Assembly (NCBI GenBank): GCA_963971535.1
Contig: OZ020592.1
Coordinates: 122,613,465 to 122,677,464, forward strand
Reading direction: 5' to 3'
From: Notolepis coatsorum
Lineage: Eukaryota; Chordata; Actinopteri; Aulopiformes; Paralepididae
Length of the DNA: 64,000 nucleotides
Shown: positions 53,431 through 64,000 of the stretch, piece after piece
Numbering within the stretch: the stretch's first letter is position 1
Layout of the letters: the number at the start of each line of letters is the position of its first letter
The notes under the pieces: model-generated
What the model saw: only the letters and a program-made list of their open reading frames with translations
The model's database searches: none
What the model was told of the DNA's origin: nothing
Translations under genes and position numbers: made by a program

Positions 53431-53925
53431 AGCTGGGTAAAAATGAGATACCTTACTTACATAAAAATCATTAAAATGGTTGGCAATATCACATGGTTTG
53501 GTTAGGACAATTCCATATGACTCAACAAAAGGTGTACAGACATTGGATTTTCTACCCATAATTTGATTTAAAACATTCCATAGATTTTTACCATCATTTC
53601 TCACCAGTTTGTTTATTTTGTGTGTGTTGGTGTTGCCCCCCCAGCATATCACAGCGAAGAAGAGGGCACCAGCAACCACAGACTGGTAGAACATCTGCAG
53701 CAGTTTGCTGCAGACATTAAAAAACCTGAGCCTTCTCAGGAAGAACGGTCTGCTCTGTCCCTTCCTGTAGGGCCTCGATGTTGTTCGTCCAGTCCAGTTT
53801 ACTATCACTTGACCCAGGGTTGTTCCCAGCCTAGTGCGACTCAAGGTTATTTGGTAGACTATTGCATTGGTCCATTCATTGAAGATGAACGCAATGCGAC
53901 ATCTTTTACTAGGCTCACCCATCAA
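53422..53925 (-). pseudogene. chimeric LINE-derived frame
   Basis: One open frame of 167 codons joins unrelated pieces. The first part (MMGEPSKRCRIAFIFNEWTN) is from the dispersed repeat at 42.1 kb. The next (PYRKGQSRPFFLRRLRFFNV, then YQSVVAGALFFAVICWGGN) is a Rex1-like LINE C-terminal segment. The last (LVRNDGKNLWNVLNQIMGRK, CDIANHFNDFYVSKVSHF) is the linker before the reverse transcriptase of another LINE. The join of the second and third lies at about 53635. It has no catalytic motif, and I see it as an accidental open frame. Confidence 0.6.
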
Positions 53926-53984
53926 CAGTGCATGTGCTGAACTGCTGATCCGAATGTATAGGTAAACACAATATTATGCGTTTT

Positions 53985-54104
53985 CATCAATAAATAAATG
54001 GCCAAAAAATTTAATTCTCGCACGCTCCCGCACACTTGCATTACTTGGAGGCCCACTAATAAATTCTTTCATGGGGCCCAGAATCTACAGCTACGCCCCT
54101 GCAC
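53985..54104. mobile_element. hAT-like right end 'ctacagctacgcccctg'
   Basis: Ends in AGCTACGCCCCTG directly followed by a CA tract. On the opposite strand it starts CAGGGGCGTAGCTGTAG. Similar end at 42525-42538. The other terminus was not found. Confidence 0.5.
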
Positions 54105-54124
54105 ACACACACACACACACACAT

Positions 54125-54260
54125 GAGTGTGCTGCTTTCTCAGCCGCCATGAAGCTCCTCTCTGTCTCTCCTGGCCGCCCCCTGCCACCCTGTACCTTTC
54201 TCAGCCGCCATGAAGCTCCTCTCTGTCTCTCCTGGCCTGTACCTGTGCTCCTAGACACCC
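54125..54260. repeat. two units of the 61-bp minisatellite
   Basis: 'tttctcagccgccatgaagc' occurs twice with 'ctcctctctgtctctcctgg'. Same family as the array at 56262-57157 and the single unit at 59160. Confidence 0.85.
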
Positions 54261-54337
54261 GGCCACTCGCATTCAGCGCTCAGCCTTCCACTGCTGCAAT
54301 GATTGATCTATTGACGTTTGCTCAGTGTGATCTCACA

Positions 54338-55995
<1,658 letters not shown>

Positions 55996-56049
55996 TTAAC
56001 TGAAAGATTAACTATCAATATAATTTAGACCCTGTTCTCCAAGCAGAGG

Positions 56050-56265
56050 TGTACACCTGTCTTTCTGGGGAATATTCCCAACGCGTGGATCATCATTACG
56101 CAAGAGTAGAACGCCTTCTGTGTCTCTTTGAATCTGCTGGATTTTCCTGGAGTTTTCTCTCCCGGGAGGTAATCGGTCCAGATTGAATGACGCGCGGCAT
56201 CTGCCTCAACGGCTGATCGCCGTCATGAATTGATCCTAATGGATGTTAATTAACCAGTGTGCTGC
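56050..56265. repeat. duplicated locus, copy with the empty hAT site
   Basis: Matches both flanks of the hAT at 51287-52919, with a single GAATGACG at 56185-56192. Confidence 0.92.
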
Positions 56266-57157
56266 TTTCTCAGCCAGCATGAAGCTCCTCTCCGTCTCTC
56301 CTGGCCTCCCCCTGCCACCCTGTACCTTTCTCAGCCGCCATGAAGCTCCTCTCTGTCTCTCCTGGCCTCCCCCTGCCACCCTGTACCTTTCTCAGCCAGC
56401 ATGAAGCTCCTCTCTGTCTCTCCTGGCCTCCCCCTGCTACCCTGTACCTTTCTCAGCCACCATGAAGCTCCTCTCTGTCTCTCCTGGCCTCCCCCTGCCA
56501 CCTTGTACCTTTCTCAGCCACCATGAAGCTCCTCTCTGTCTCTCCTGGCCTCCCCCTGCCACCTTGTACCTTTCTCAGCCAGCATGAAGCTCCTCTCTGT
56601 CTCTCCTGGCCTCCCCCTGCTACCCTGTACCTTTCTCAGCCAGCATGAAGCTCCTCTCTGTCTCTCCTGGCCTCCCCCTGCCACCCTGTACCTTTCTCAG
56701 CCAGCATGAAGCTCCTCTCTGTCTCTCCTGGCCTCCCCCTGCTACCCTGTACCTTTCTCAGCCAGCATGAAGCTCCTCTCTGTCTCTCCTGGCCTCCCCC
56801 TGCCACCCTGTACCTTTCTCAGCCAGCATGAAGCTCCTCTCTGTCTCTCCTGGCCTCCCCCTGCCACCCTGTACCTTTCTCAGCCAGCATGAAGCTCCTC
56901 TCTGTCTCTCCTGGCCTCCCCCTGCCACCCTGTACCTTTCTCAGCCAGCATGAAGCTCCTCTCTGTCTCTCCTGGCCTCCCCCTGCCACCTTGTACCTTT
57001 CTCAGCCAGCATGAAGCTCCTCTCTGTCTCTCCTGGCCTCCCCCTGCCACCCTGTACCTTTCTCAGCCAGCATGAAGCTCCTCTCTGTCTCTCCTGGCCT
57101 CCCCCTGCCACCCTGTACCTTTCTCAGCCAGCATGAAGCTCCTCTCTGTCTCTCCTT
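56262..57157. repeat. 61-bp minisatellite, about 15 copies
   Basis: The unit reads 'ctttctcagccagcatgaag' + 'ctcctctctgtctctcctgg' + 'cctccccctgccaccctgtac', period 61 (for example starts at 56266 and 56327). Variants: cagc/cacc/cgcc before ATGAAG, and gctac/gccac. After the last partial unit an inverse piece follows (57153-57187). Confidence 0.97.
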
Positions 57158-57187
57158 CATGCTGGCTGAGAAAGGTACAGGGTAGCA
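57153..57187. repeat. inverted unit fragment at the array end (hairpin)
   Basis: 'ttcatgctggctgagaaagg' is the inverse of the repeat unit and pairs with the preceding 'tttctcagccagcatgaag', with a loop of about 16 bases. The L2 LINE begins right after it. Confidence 0.9.
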
Positions 57188-58640
57188 GTAGATTTCTAAA
57201 GTCACTGAAAAGGCTGTAGCAAAACAGCTTCTTGAGACTCTGGAGGAACATAATATTTTAGACAAATTTCAATCTGGTTTCCGTCAGCGGCACAGCACAG
57301 AAACAGCTCTCTTACGAATTACAAAGGATATTCTAATAAGTGCTGATCATGGTCAATACACTGTCCTTCTACTACTTGATCTGACAGCTGCATTTGATAC
57401 TGTAGATCACAATGCACTTCTTCACAGGCTTGAGCACGAGGTTGGGGTAGGTGGGACTGTACTGAAGTGGTTCACTTCCTACCTGTCAGGAAGGTCTTTT
57501 TCTGTTTCTGTTGGTGGACATATGTCAGCCACCTCTCCACTGGGGCTGCTGTTGTTTTCCATCTATATGCTGCCCCTTGGACAGCTTATCAGCTCATTTA
57601 AAGACATTTGCTATAATTTTTATGCTGACGACAGCCAGTTATATCTTTCTTTTAAACCCCAAAATGTTCATAAACTGTCAGCTCTTGTTGATTGTTTTTC
57701 CAAGATCAATTCATGGATGGATAGTAATTTCTTACAGCTGAATAAGGGAAAAACACAGTTACTATACTTCGGGCCTGACACACAAAAAGCTGATGTTGTA
57801 ACTGCATTTGGTCCACTAGCCGCTTACTTGAAGCCAAGCTCAAGAAATCTGGGGGTCATCTTTGATCAGTTTCTAAATTTTAACGAACACATAAAGTCAC
57901 TAACCCGGTCTTGTTTTTTCCAACTAAGAACTATTGCAAAATTGCGCCCCAATATCCCATATCACTGTCTTGAACAGGTTATTCATGTTTTTATTTCCTC
58001 AATAATTGACTATTGCAATTCTCTGTTCACTTGCCTTGACAAAGCAGCTTTGGCTAAACTTCAAATCATTCAGAATGCGGCCGCCAGATTGTTAACCAGA
58101 ACCAAACGCAGAGAACACATTACCCCTGTATTAGCCACGCTACATTGGCTACCGGTAAAATACAGGATTGATTTTAAAATTGCGCTCACCACCTACAAGG
58201 CTTTAAAGGGTGAAGCCCCAAGCTACATTGCTGAGCTTATAACCCCTTACTGCCCTAATAGGGCTCTCCGCTCCTCTGACCAAGGAGAGCTCGTCGTCCC
58301 CCGGACCAAACTAAAAACCAAGGGTGACCGGGCTTTTTCAGTCGTAGCACCCAAGCTATGGAATCAGCTACCTTATGAAATCAGGTCTGCTGTTAGTGTG
58401 GTGGAGTCTTTTAAACAAGGTCTAAAAACCTTTTTATACAGTGAGGCTTTTAATTGATCATGTATGTGGTATAACATGTGTGTATGTGTGATTGTATTTT
58501 AATTAATTTTTGAAGTATTCTACAATCTTGTATGTGATGTAACATGTGTGGTTATTCTATTCTAATTAACCTTTTACTGCCTGTAAAGCACTTTGTGATT
58601 TTAATCTGGAAAAGTGCTATATAAATAAAATGTACCTTGC
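57188..58640 (+). mobile_element. L2-clade LINE, 5' truncated
   Basis: It starts inside the reverse transcriptase, runs through the C-terminus and a 180-base 3' UTR, and ends in 'gtgctatataaataaaatgt' with a CCTTG-like tail. The surroundings are the 61-bp minisatellite on the left and unrecognised sequence on the right. Confidence 0.87.
57192..58457 (+). pseudogene. L2-type reverse transcriptase, in-frame deletion of the PQG motif
   Basis: The frame is open for 421 codons from a TAG at 57189-57191 to the stop at 58457. Visible: ISKVTEKAVAKQLLE, LDKFQSGFRQRHSTETALL, LLLLDLTAAFDTVDHNALL (catalytic aspartate), SYLSGRSFSVSVGGH, then SPLGLLLFSIYMLPL, then NFYADDSQLYLSF (catalytic YADD), NLGVIFDQFLNF and SIIDYCNSLF, ending VVAPKLWNQLP. 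Between SPL and LLLFSIY the usual GVPQGS.LGP block is missing. About 11 codons have been deleted without breaking the frame near 57541. It is therefore catalytically doubtful despite the long frame. No ATG belongs to the natural start; the element is 5' truncated. Confidence 0.85.
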
Positions 58641-59154
58641 CTTACTAAATTCATTATTTTATCGTCCCTTCTGCTAGCTGCTTCTGTTAGTCCAATGGTG
58701 GTTGAGGCCTCGTTGTTAGCCACCCTCTAGTCTCTCTCCACGTCTGCTCGTATCACACTGTGTCCTGTTCTAACTCACACGCGGAAGAACACTCACATTA
58801 TAATAATCATCATCATCATTATCATCTCGGCATAGCAATGACAGGCCCCGCCCCTCTTCTTGTTGCCATGTGAGGCGCTGTCATGGCAACTGCTGTTCAC
58901 CCTTCACACACATTAAACGTCTGTTTCTAGTGGTGTCAAACTCTCTCTCTCTCTGACCATTCTGCTAATGCAATCCTTATCAAGATGACGAACGACCTTC
59001 AAGCCACTCGCACCCTGCTCGCCGTGGAGACACACTGTCTGCTAACACACTCTCTCTCTGCCTGTGGTGCTCTCAGATGGCTATAAGCAGTGCTGTCATT
59101 ATATACATTTTGTTTACATTATATACACTGAAAAACCTCGAGATCCTTCACACT
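58641..59154. other. no recognised feature
   Basis: Ordinary mixed sequence with short ATC and CT repeats (58798-58820, 58933-58955). No supported gene. Confidence 0.5.
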
Positions 59155-59390
59155 GCTAACCTGTACCTTTCTCAGCCAGCATGAAGCTCCTCTCTGTCTC
59201 TCCTGCCCTCCTCTCTGTCTCTCCTGGCCTGTACCTATGCTCCTAGACACCCGGCCACCCACATTCAGCGCTCAGCATTCGACGGCTGCAATGATTGATC
59301 TATTGATTGTTTGCTCAGTGTGATCACACACACACACTCCAAAGCGTATGGCTGGCTGTGTCTGGGTCTGATGAGAGATGCTCAGGCATT
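59155..59390. repeat. single-copy version of the 61-bp / CA / 41-bp unit order
   Basis: The order is: one 61-bp unit (59157-59205), 'agacacccggccac', 'ctgcaatgattgatctattg', a short CA tract, one 41-bp unit (59340-59385). The same order, expanded, is found at 54125-54983. Confidence 0.85.
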
Positions 59391-60159
59391 AAAGCGTTCC
59401 GTCTTGAGACGGATATCCGTCCATTTGATTAGGAGATTACGTCTTTTGATTCTGAGTCGTGACTGATTTTAACCTGAGCCAATCAGAGGTGTCAAGCAGT
59501 CATTTGCGAGCAATCGTTTACAGCGCTTTCACCCGCCTCCGCTGTGCTCAGCACCAATGGGAAGCGACTATTTGCTTTTTCAGTTTCTGAAATGTTGGCC
59601 ATTGTAAACTTGACTCAACAACACTGAACATGCGGCAACTTTTCCGAGATAGTAAGTTCATTTTACTTATTCTAGTCTAAAGAAACATATATATTACTAT
59701 TGCTATTGATAAATCTAGGTAACGTGAATGCCACAAAACGAATGCCTTTTGTTAATCAGAACGTTATTTACGCAACAACCAGTGTGTTGTTGCATGCGTG
59801 TGTGTGCTTGCGCCGCTTGCTTTCCGTGTATGATAAATGTACATATGAATGTTGATAAATCTAGGTAACGTTAATGCCACAAAACGAATGCCTTTGTTAA
59901 TCAGAACGTTATTTGCGTTATCAATTGTTTTTAAGCTCAATAAACTCTTGACCGGAAATTTCTCCCATTTGTCCTGGAGATTGAAATCTTCAAGGACACG
60001 GAGACCGGCAAAAAAAAATTCTAGCGGAAACCTAGGCTACTGGGGGCTGTCTGTAGTGGTGAGTTGTTAACTTGTTCCGTGTGCCGCAACTATTTCAAAA
60101 AGAAAAACAGAAACAACACATTTGTCATTGTCGTGTTACTTCACAGTACCCCCTCCTAA
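59391..60159. repeat. old relative of the hAT interior at 63.2-63.7 kb, with internal duplicate
   Basis: 'gccacaaaacgaatgcctt' occurs at 59730, 59876 and again at 63637; 'cttcacagtaccc' and other parts are unique. The 59700-59770 block is repeated at 59850-59915. No gene; no clear termini. Confidence 0.6.
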
Positions 60160-60416
60160 TGTACAGTCTCTTCCCCATCATATGTATAATCTCTGTTAGG
60201 ATCTCTGGGTAACAGCACTGTATATTTGCATATCTTATATGTCACAAATGTAACAGTACTATATACCTGTAGTATGTCATGTGTGTCACTATGAATTGAA
60301 AATGGGGGACCCTGATGTAAACAAGACGAATGTGTTTCTCTGGTCTGCATCCCCTTAACAATTGTGTGTATTGAGCTGTACTGTATTGTACCCATTCTGC
60401 AATCTGTTAAATATTG
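60160..60416 (+). mobile_element. LINE family A 3' end (plus)
   Basis: 'gatctctgggtaacagcact', 'gggggaccctgatgtaaaca' and 'ctgcaatctgttaaat', then the ATTG tail (60413-60429) shared with the following inverse copy. Confidence 0.8.
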
Positions 60417-60691
60417 ATTGATTGATTGTTATTAACATATTGCAGAATGGGTACAATACAGTACAGCTCAATACATACAATTGTTAAGGGTATGCAGACC
60501 AGAGAAAGTCTTTCATCTTGTTTACATCAGGGTCCCCCATTTTCAATTCATCATAACATATATGACACACATGACATACAGATAGACAATACTGCTACAT
60601 CTATACATTTATCACATACCAGATTTACAAATACAGTATTGTTTGTGATACAAAAATGGGTGGTTGGGTGGGTGTGATGGGGGGGGGGGGG

Positions 60692-61137
60692 TTGTAACTG
60701 TACATTGGATTATCGACGAAACCTTACTTGGTCCCAAGAAGAGGGTCTCATGTATTAAATAAAGTTTTCATTCATTCATTCACTCTGGATCTGGTAAATC
60801 CAGTAGCAATACACACAATTGTTAAGGGGATGCAGACCAGAGAAAGGCGTTTGTCTTGCTTACAAATACAGTATTGTTTGTGATACAAAAATGGGTGGGT
60901 GTGATGGGGGGGGGTTGTAACTGTACATTGGATTATCGACGAAACCTTACTTGGTCCCAAGAAGAGGGTCTCATGTATTAAATAAAGTTTTCATTCATTA
61001 ATTCACTCTGGATCTGGTAAATCCAGTAGCAATACACACAATTGTTAAGGGGATGCAGACCAGAGAAAGGCGTTTGTCTTGTTTACATCATCAGGGTCCC
61101 CCATTTTCAATTCATAGTGACATTTATGACATACACA
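60692..61137. repeat. 223-bp tandem duplication, 2 copies
   Basis: 'gttgtaactgtacattggat' begins at 60691 and 60914. Both copies contain 'aagaagagggtctcatgtat', an ATTC tail and 'gtagcaatacacacaattgt'. They differ by a few indels. Confidence 0.88.
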
Positions 61138-61148
61138 ACATACATGAC

Positions 61149-62790
61149 TAGGGATGCACCGAATGGGAAATTCTTGGCCGAAACCGATACCGAAAATAGA
61201 AAACAGTTGGTCGAAAGCCGAAAGGCCGAAAATGATTCATAGAATAGATTTTATTTACCAATGTTGTGGAACATTATGATTATGGAAAAATATATGATTA
61301 TGGCTAAACTTAACTTAAATAATAAATAATCACTATTATGGGTCCATAAAACATTTATTCAGCACTTCTGAATGCATACAGTACATTAATTCCATCTTTT
61401 CTCTGGCTGCCGCAGCGGACATCTGTGCTCTACTGAGCGCACCTTTCTAGTCCCCAGATGAATGCGCTCTCTTGACTCGGCACAGTAGACGCGCGACAGA
61501 CATACAGCATCAATGTGAGAAACACAATCCCCCCCCCCCCCCCCCTCTCGCTCTGAATAATATGCATATTAGATCACTCAGTGATTAAACGCGACGGGCA
61601 TATAGTAAATAAGGATATAAAAGCATGTTAAAGACGCATTTATTGGACGCGTTGCGCGCAGAGTTTACATAGAAACAGCGCGACTCCCGCCAGTGCGACA
61701 TAATCACAACAACACGCGTTAGGTTACAGGTAGGGATGCCCCGATCACGTTTTTTGCCACCGATCACCGATCGTCGTGAGCCATATCGGCCGATACCGAT
61801 CCGATACCGATCGTTTTTGATTAAAAAGAAATTAAAATTTATTTTATATAATTTTTTTTTTTTTTTTTTTTTATAAAATATATATATTATATAATTAGAC
61901 TTGTACTTGTATTATCTGCGAGACATCGCCACCACGCAACAAGTCAAAATGCTCGCTATCTGCAAACAGCTCCACTGTCTGTGTGTACTCTAGTAGCCTC
62001 CAGCTACCAAAAAGGATTCTCCGGCGCTGCAGCGGGACCCTATTGGTAACGTTATGCTTTGGTCATTTCACATTCAGCAAGCCCTCAGCTCGAATACGCA
62101 TTCAATCAATGTTATAAGACATTGATATCAGGAGCTATCTGTAGCTACTGCTAGCCGGCTAGATGACGTTAAGACAACTATTTAGTTCAATCGGACATTT
62201 CGTTTTGAACAGTGAATTAACGTCAGCTAACGCGAGCTAACGGAGGTATCAACATGCACTACAAGACTTGCTGGAGCATTTGTTGATATCAGGAGCTATC
62301 GGTAGCTAGCCGGCTAAATACCGTTAGACAATGCCTACTAAAAGTGAATAGTTGACTGGGTAATTTTGTTTAAACAGTAACGATAGCTAGGTAGCTAACG
62401 TTAGCTCAGGTCGAATGCACTATCTAAACTCAGCAGAGGAGGTCCGCCTCCTCTGTGTTTACAAACTCTACACGGGTACGGGCAGGGCTAGGGAGGAGGA
62501 GCAGTTTGCAGGTCCTGTGCGTCTGAGACAAGCGAGTGAGATATCCACTTGATCAGTTTCCGCGATCGGCGAATATGACTAATTATCGGAATTCCCCGAT
62601 CGCATATTTATACTAATTATCGGCCGATAACGATCGGTGGCCGATCGATCGGGGCATCCCTAGTTACAGGTTGTTTCTGTTTCGGTGATATATTTTTGGT
62701 AAAAAAACTCTTTCGGCCAAAAGCCGAAAGGCCATTTTTTGCCATTTTCGGCCGAAAACTTTCGGTGGCCGAAATTTAGGTGCATCCCTA
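61149..62790. mobile_element. hAT-like element (TAGGGATGCACC ends), 8-bp duplication TACATGAC
   Basis: Left TAGGGATGCACCGAATGG; right inverted TAGGGATGCACCTAAAT. Perfect target duplication TACATGAC (61141-61148 and 62791-62798). Terminal regions are rich in 'ggccgaaa'. It contains a further hAT (61731-62662). No transposase. Confidence 0.93.
61731..62662. mobile_element. nested hAT-like element (TAGGGATGCCCCGATC ends), duplication GTTACAGG
   Basis: Left TAGGGATGCCCCGATCACG; right inverted TAGGGATGCCCCGATCGATC. Perfect 8-bp repeat GTTACAGG (61723-61730 and 62663-62670). Subterminal 'ccgatcaccgatcg' words. 932 bp; no transposase. Confidence 0.94.
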
Positions 62791-62864
62791 TACATGACAC
62801 CATGACATTTATGACATAGGGACATACATGACTTACAGGTATATAGTACTGTTACATTTGTCAC

Positions 62865-63894
62865 TAGGGATGCACCGATATGAAAATTTGCCACCGATAC
62901 CGATTGTTCAACTAACACAATCGGCCGATACGGATACCGATACCGATATTTGTGGCAACACATTTTTTTGTAATATTTTTTTTTTGTAATATATATATTT
63001 TTTTAATATATATATATTTTTTTATGAAACTACTGTATATTTGTGTTGCAAATTGTGCTCACCGATATGAACATAGGCCTCTTTACTTACTTAAAAAAAG
63101 GAAACAAGAAATAGCACTATCTCTCTCCCAGTATGTTCTGCAGGGCTGCAGCTAGATACTAGTTCTCCCAGCATGGTCTACCTGCTGGGCTGCAGCTAGC
63201 TACTATTGTCTCAACCAATGAAATTTTGATTGACAGTCGATTCTGCCAATTACATCACACACCGCTTGCACCCACCTCTGCTGTTACCACCAATCGGCAA
63301 GCGCGTATACATTTTTTACTTCGGCTTTTGTCCGCCATTGATTTTGACAAGAGCTTTTCTACAACAACAACAATGGCGGCGCGGCTGACGTTTAGCTTTT
63401 AGCTCCGCAGGATGACTTAAATGAGGCATAATGATTTTACTGCAACTAATGTTATAATAAAACAAAGCCTTTCTATACATGTGTCTGATTGAAAACGTTA
63501 TTAACAGATTGCATAATGGGTAAAACTCAGGGCTCTGTGAGCAACGGAAGGAACTGAGCTAGTATGAACGCTTGCTACGTTCGGGTAAATAATATGCTGA
63601 TGTTATTGAACGTGTAACACTAACTATATAACGTTAATGCCACAAAACGAATGCCTTGTTAATCATAAGTAGTAACTTTGATGCAGTAGCTTGTGTGTAT
63701 GTGTGTGTGTGGGGGGGACTGGGGACGGCGTTGTGCAGGTCGCAAGTGAACTTTTTTTTGTCTTGACGCTACACAAATTGATGGATATTTATCGGCTACT
63801 GCCATCGGCACATTCGAGCTTATCGGCCGATTGCAGTCAACAAGGCACTTATCGGCCGATACCGATACCCGACCGATACATCGGTGCACCCCTA
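62865..63894. mobile_element. hAT-like element (TAGGGRTGCACCGAT ends), 8-bp duplication TTTGTCAC
   Basis: Left TAGGGATGCACCGATATG; right inverted TAGGGGTGCACCGATGTATC. Perfect 8-bp repeat TTTGTCAC (62857-62864 and 63895-63902). Subterminal 'cggccgataccgatacc' words. The interior is related to 59391-60159. No transposase. Confidence 0.94.
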
Positions 63895-64000
63895 TTTGTC
63901 ACATATACGATATGCAAATATACAGTACTGTTACCCAGAGATCCTAACAGTAAATATATACATATGACGAGGAGGAGACTGTCCATTGTTGTTGTGGCAT

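Larger units (their letters stand above)
60421..64000 (-). mobile_element. LINE family A 3' UTR (minus), carrying hAT insertions
   Basis: Runs from the ATTG tail at 60413-60429 through 60421-60690, a 223-bp tandem duplication (60692-61137), 61138-61148, 62791-62864 and 63895-64000. The order of words ('gacatacatgac', 'acttacaggtatat', 'gttacatttgtcac', 'tacagtactgttacccagag') is the same as in the uninterrupted copy 16100-16230. It leaves the window on the right. Confidence 0.8.

Overview
The window looks like vertebrate, almost certainly teleost fish, nuclear DNA. No bacterial gene organisation is present. The recognisable sequence is fish-type mobile DNA: L1/Tx1-type, L2/CR1-type and Rex1/Babar-type LINEs, many short hAT-like elements with 8-bp target duplications, TTAA-flanked (piggyBac-like) non-autonomous elements, one tRNA-derived SINE, and many minisatellites and CA/GT microsatellites. 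I found no convincing host protein-coding gene, rRNA or tRNA gene. Long open frames in tandem arrays are artefacts of repeat units that lack stop codons.

Layout. 1-6.9 kb: 3' half of an L1 (+), an L2 3' end (+), a deleted hAT with a BED-finger exon, and a long L2 ORF (-). 7-11.4 kb: a 32-bp array with higher-order order, a TTAA element, a hAT and a 34-bp array. 11.9-18.2 kb: three fold-back elements with CCAAT boxes, a hAT-like element holding tail-to-tail LINE ends, and a polypyrimidine tract. 18.2-27.1 kb: a near full-length but broken L1 (-) split by a Rex1. 28-36 kb: nested hATs, L2 fragments and minisatellites. 36.3-38.0 kb: an inverted second copy of the 9.3-10.5 kb hAT carrying a SINE. 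39.6-45.6 kb: a 1.4-kb 16-bp minisatellite interrupted by a 4.6-kb composite element. 47.6-60 kb: hATs in hATs, a duplicated locus with filled and empty sites, 41-bp and 61-bp arrays, and an L2 reverse transcriptase frame lacking one conserved motif. 60-64 kb: LINE 3' UTRs with three hAT insertions.

The genes do not form a pathway. The window is a layered record of insertions. Because several repeats occur twice, many insertions can be read against an internal empty site, which makes target duplications and relative ages unusually clear. The observations most worth checking are the mosaic pair of TTAA elements that both carry a CTCF-consensus motif, the filled/empty hAT locus, the minisatellites split by transposons, and the fold-back family with promoter-like arms.

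Limits: all family calls come from reading motifs by eye, with no database search. Element ends without a stated target duplication are approximate to tens of bases.
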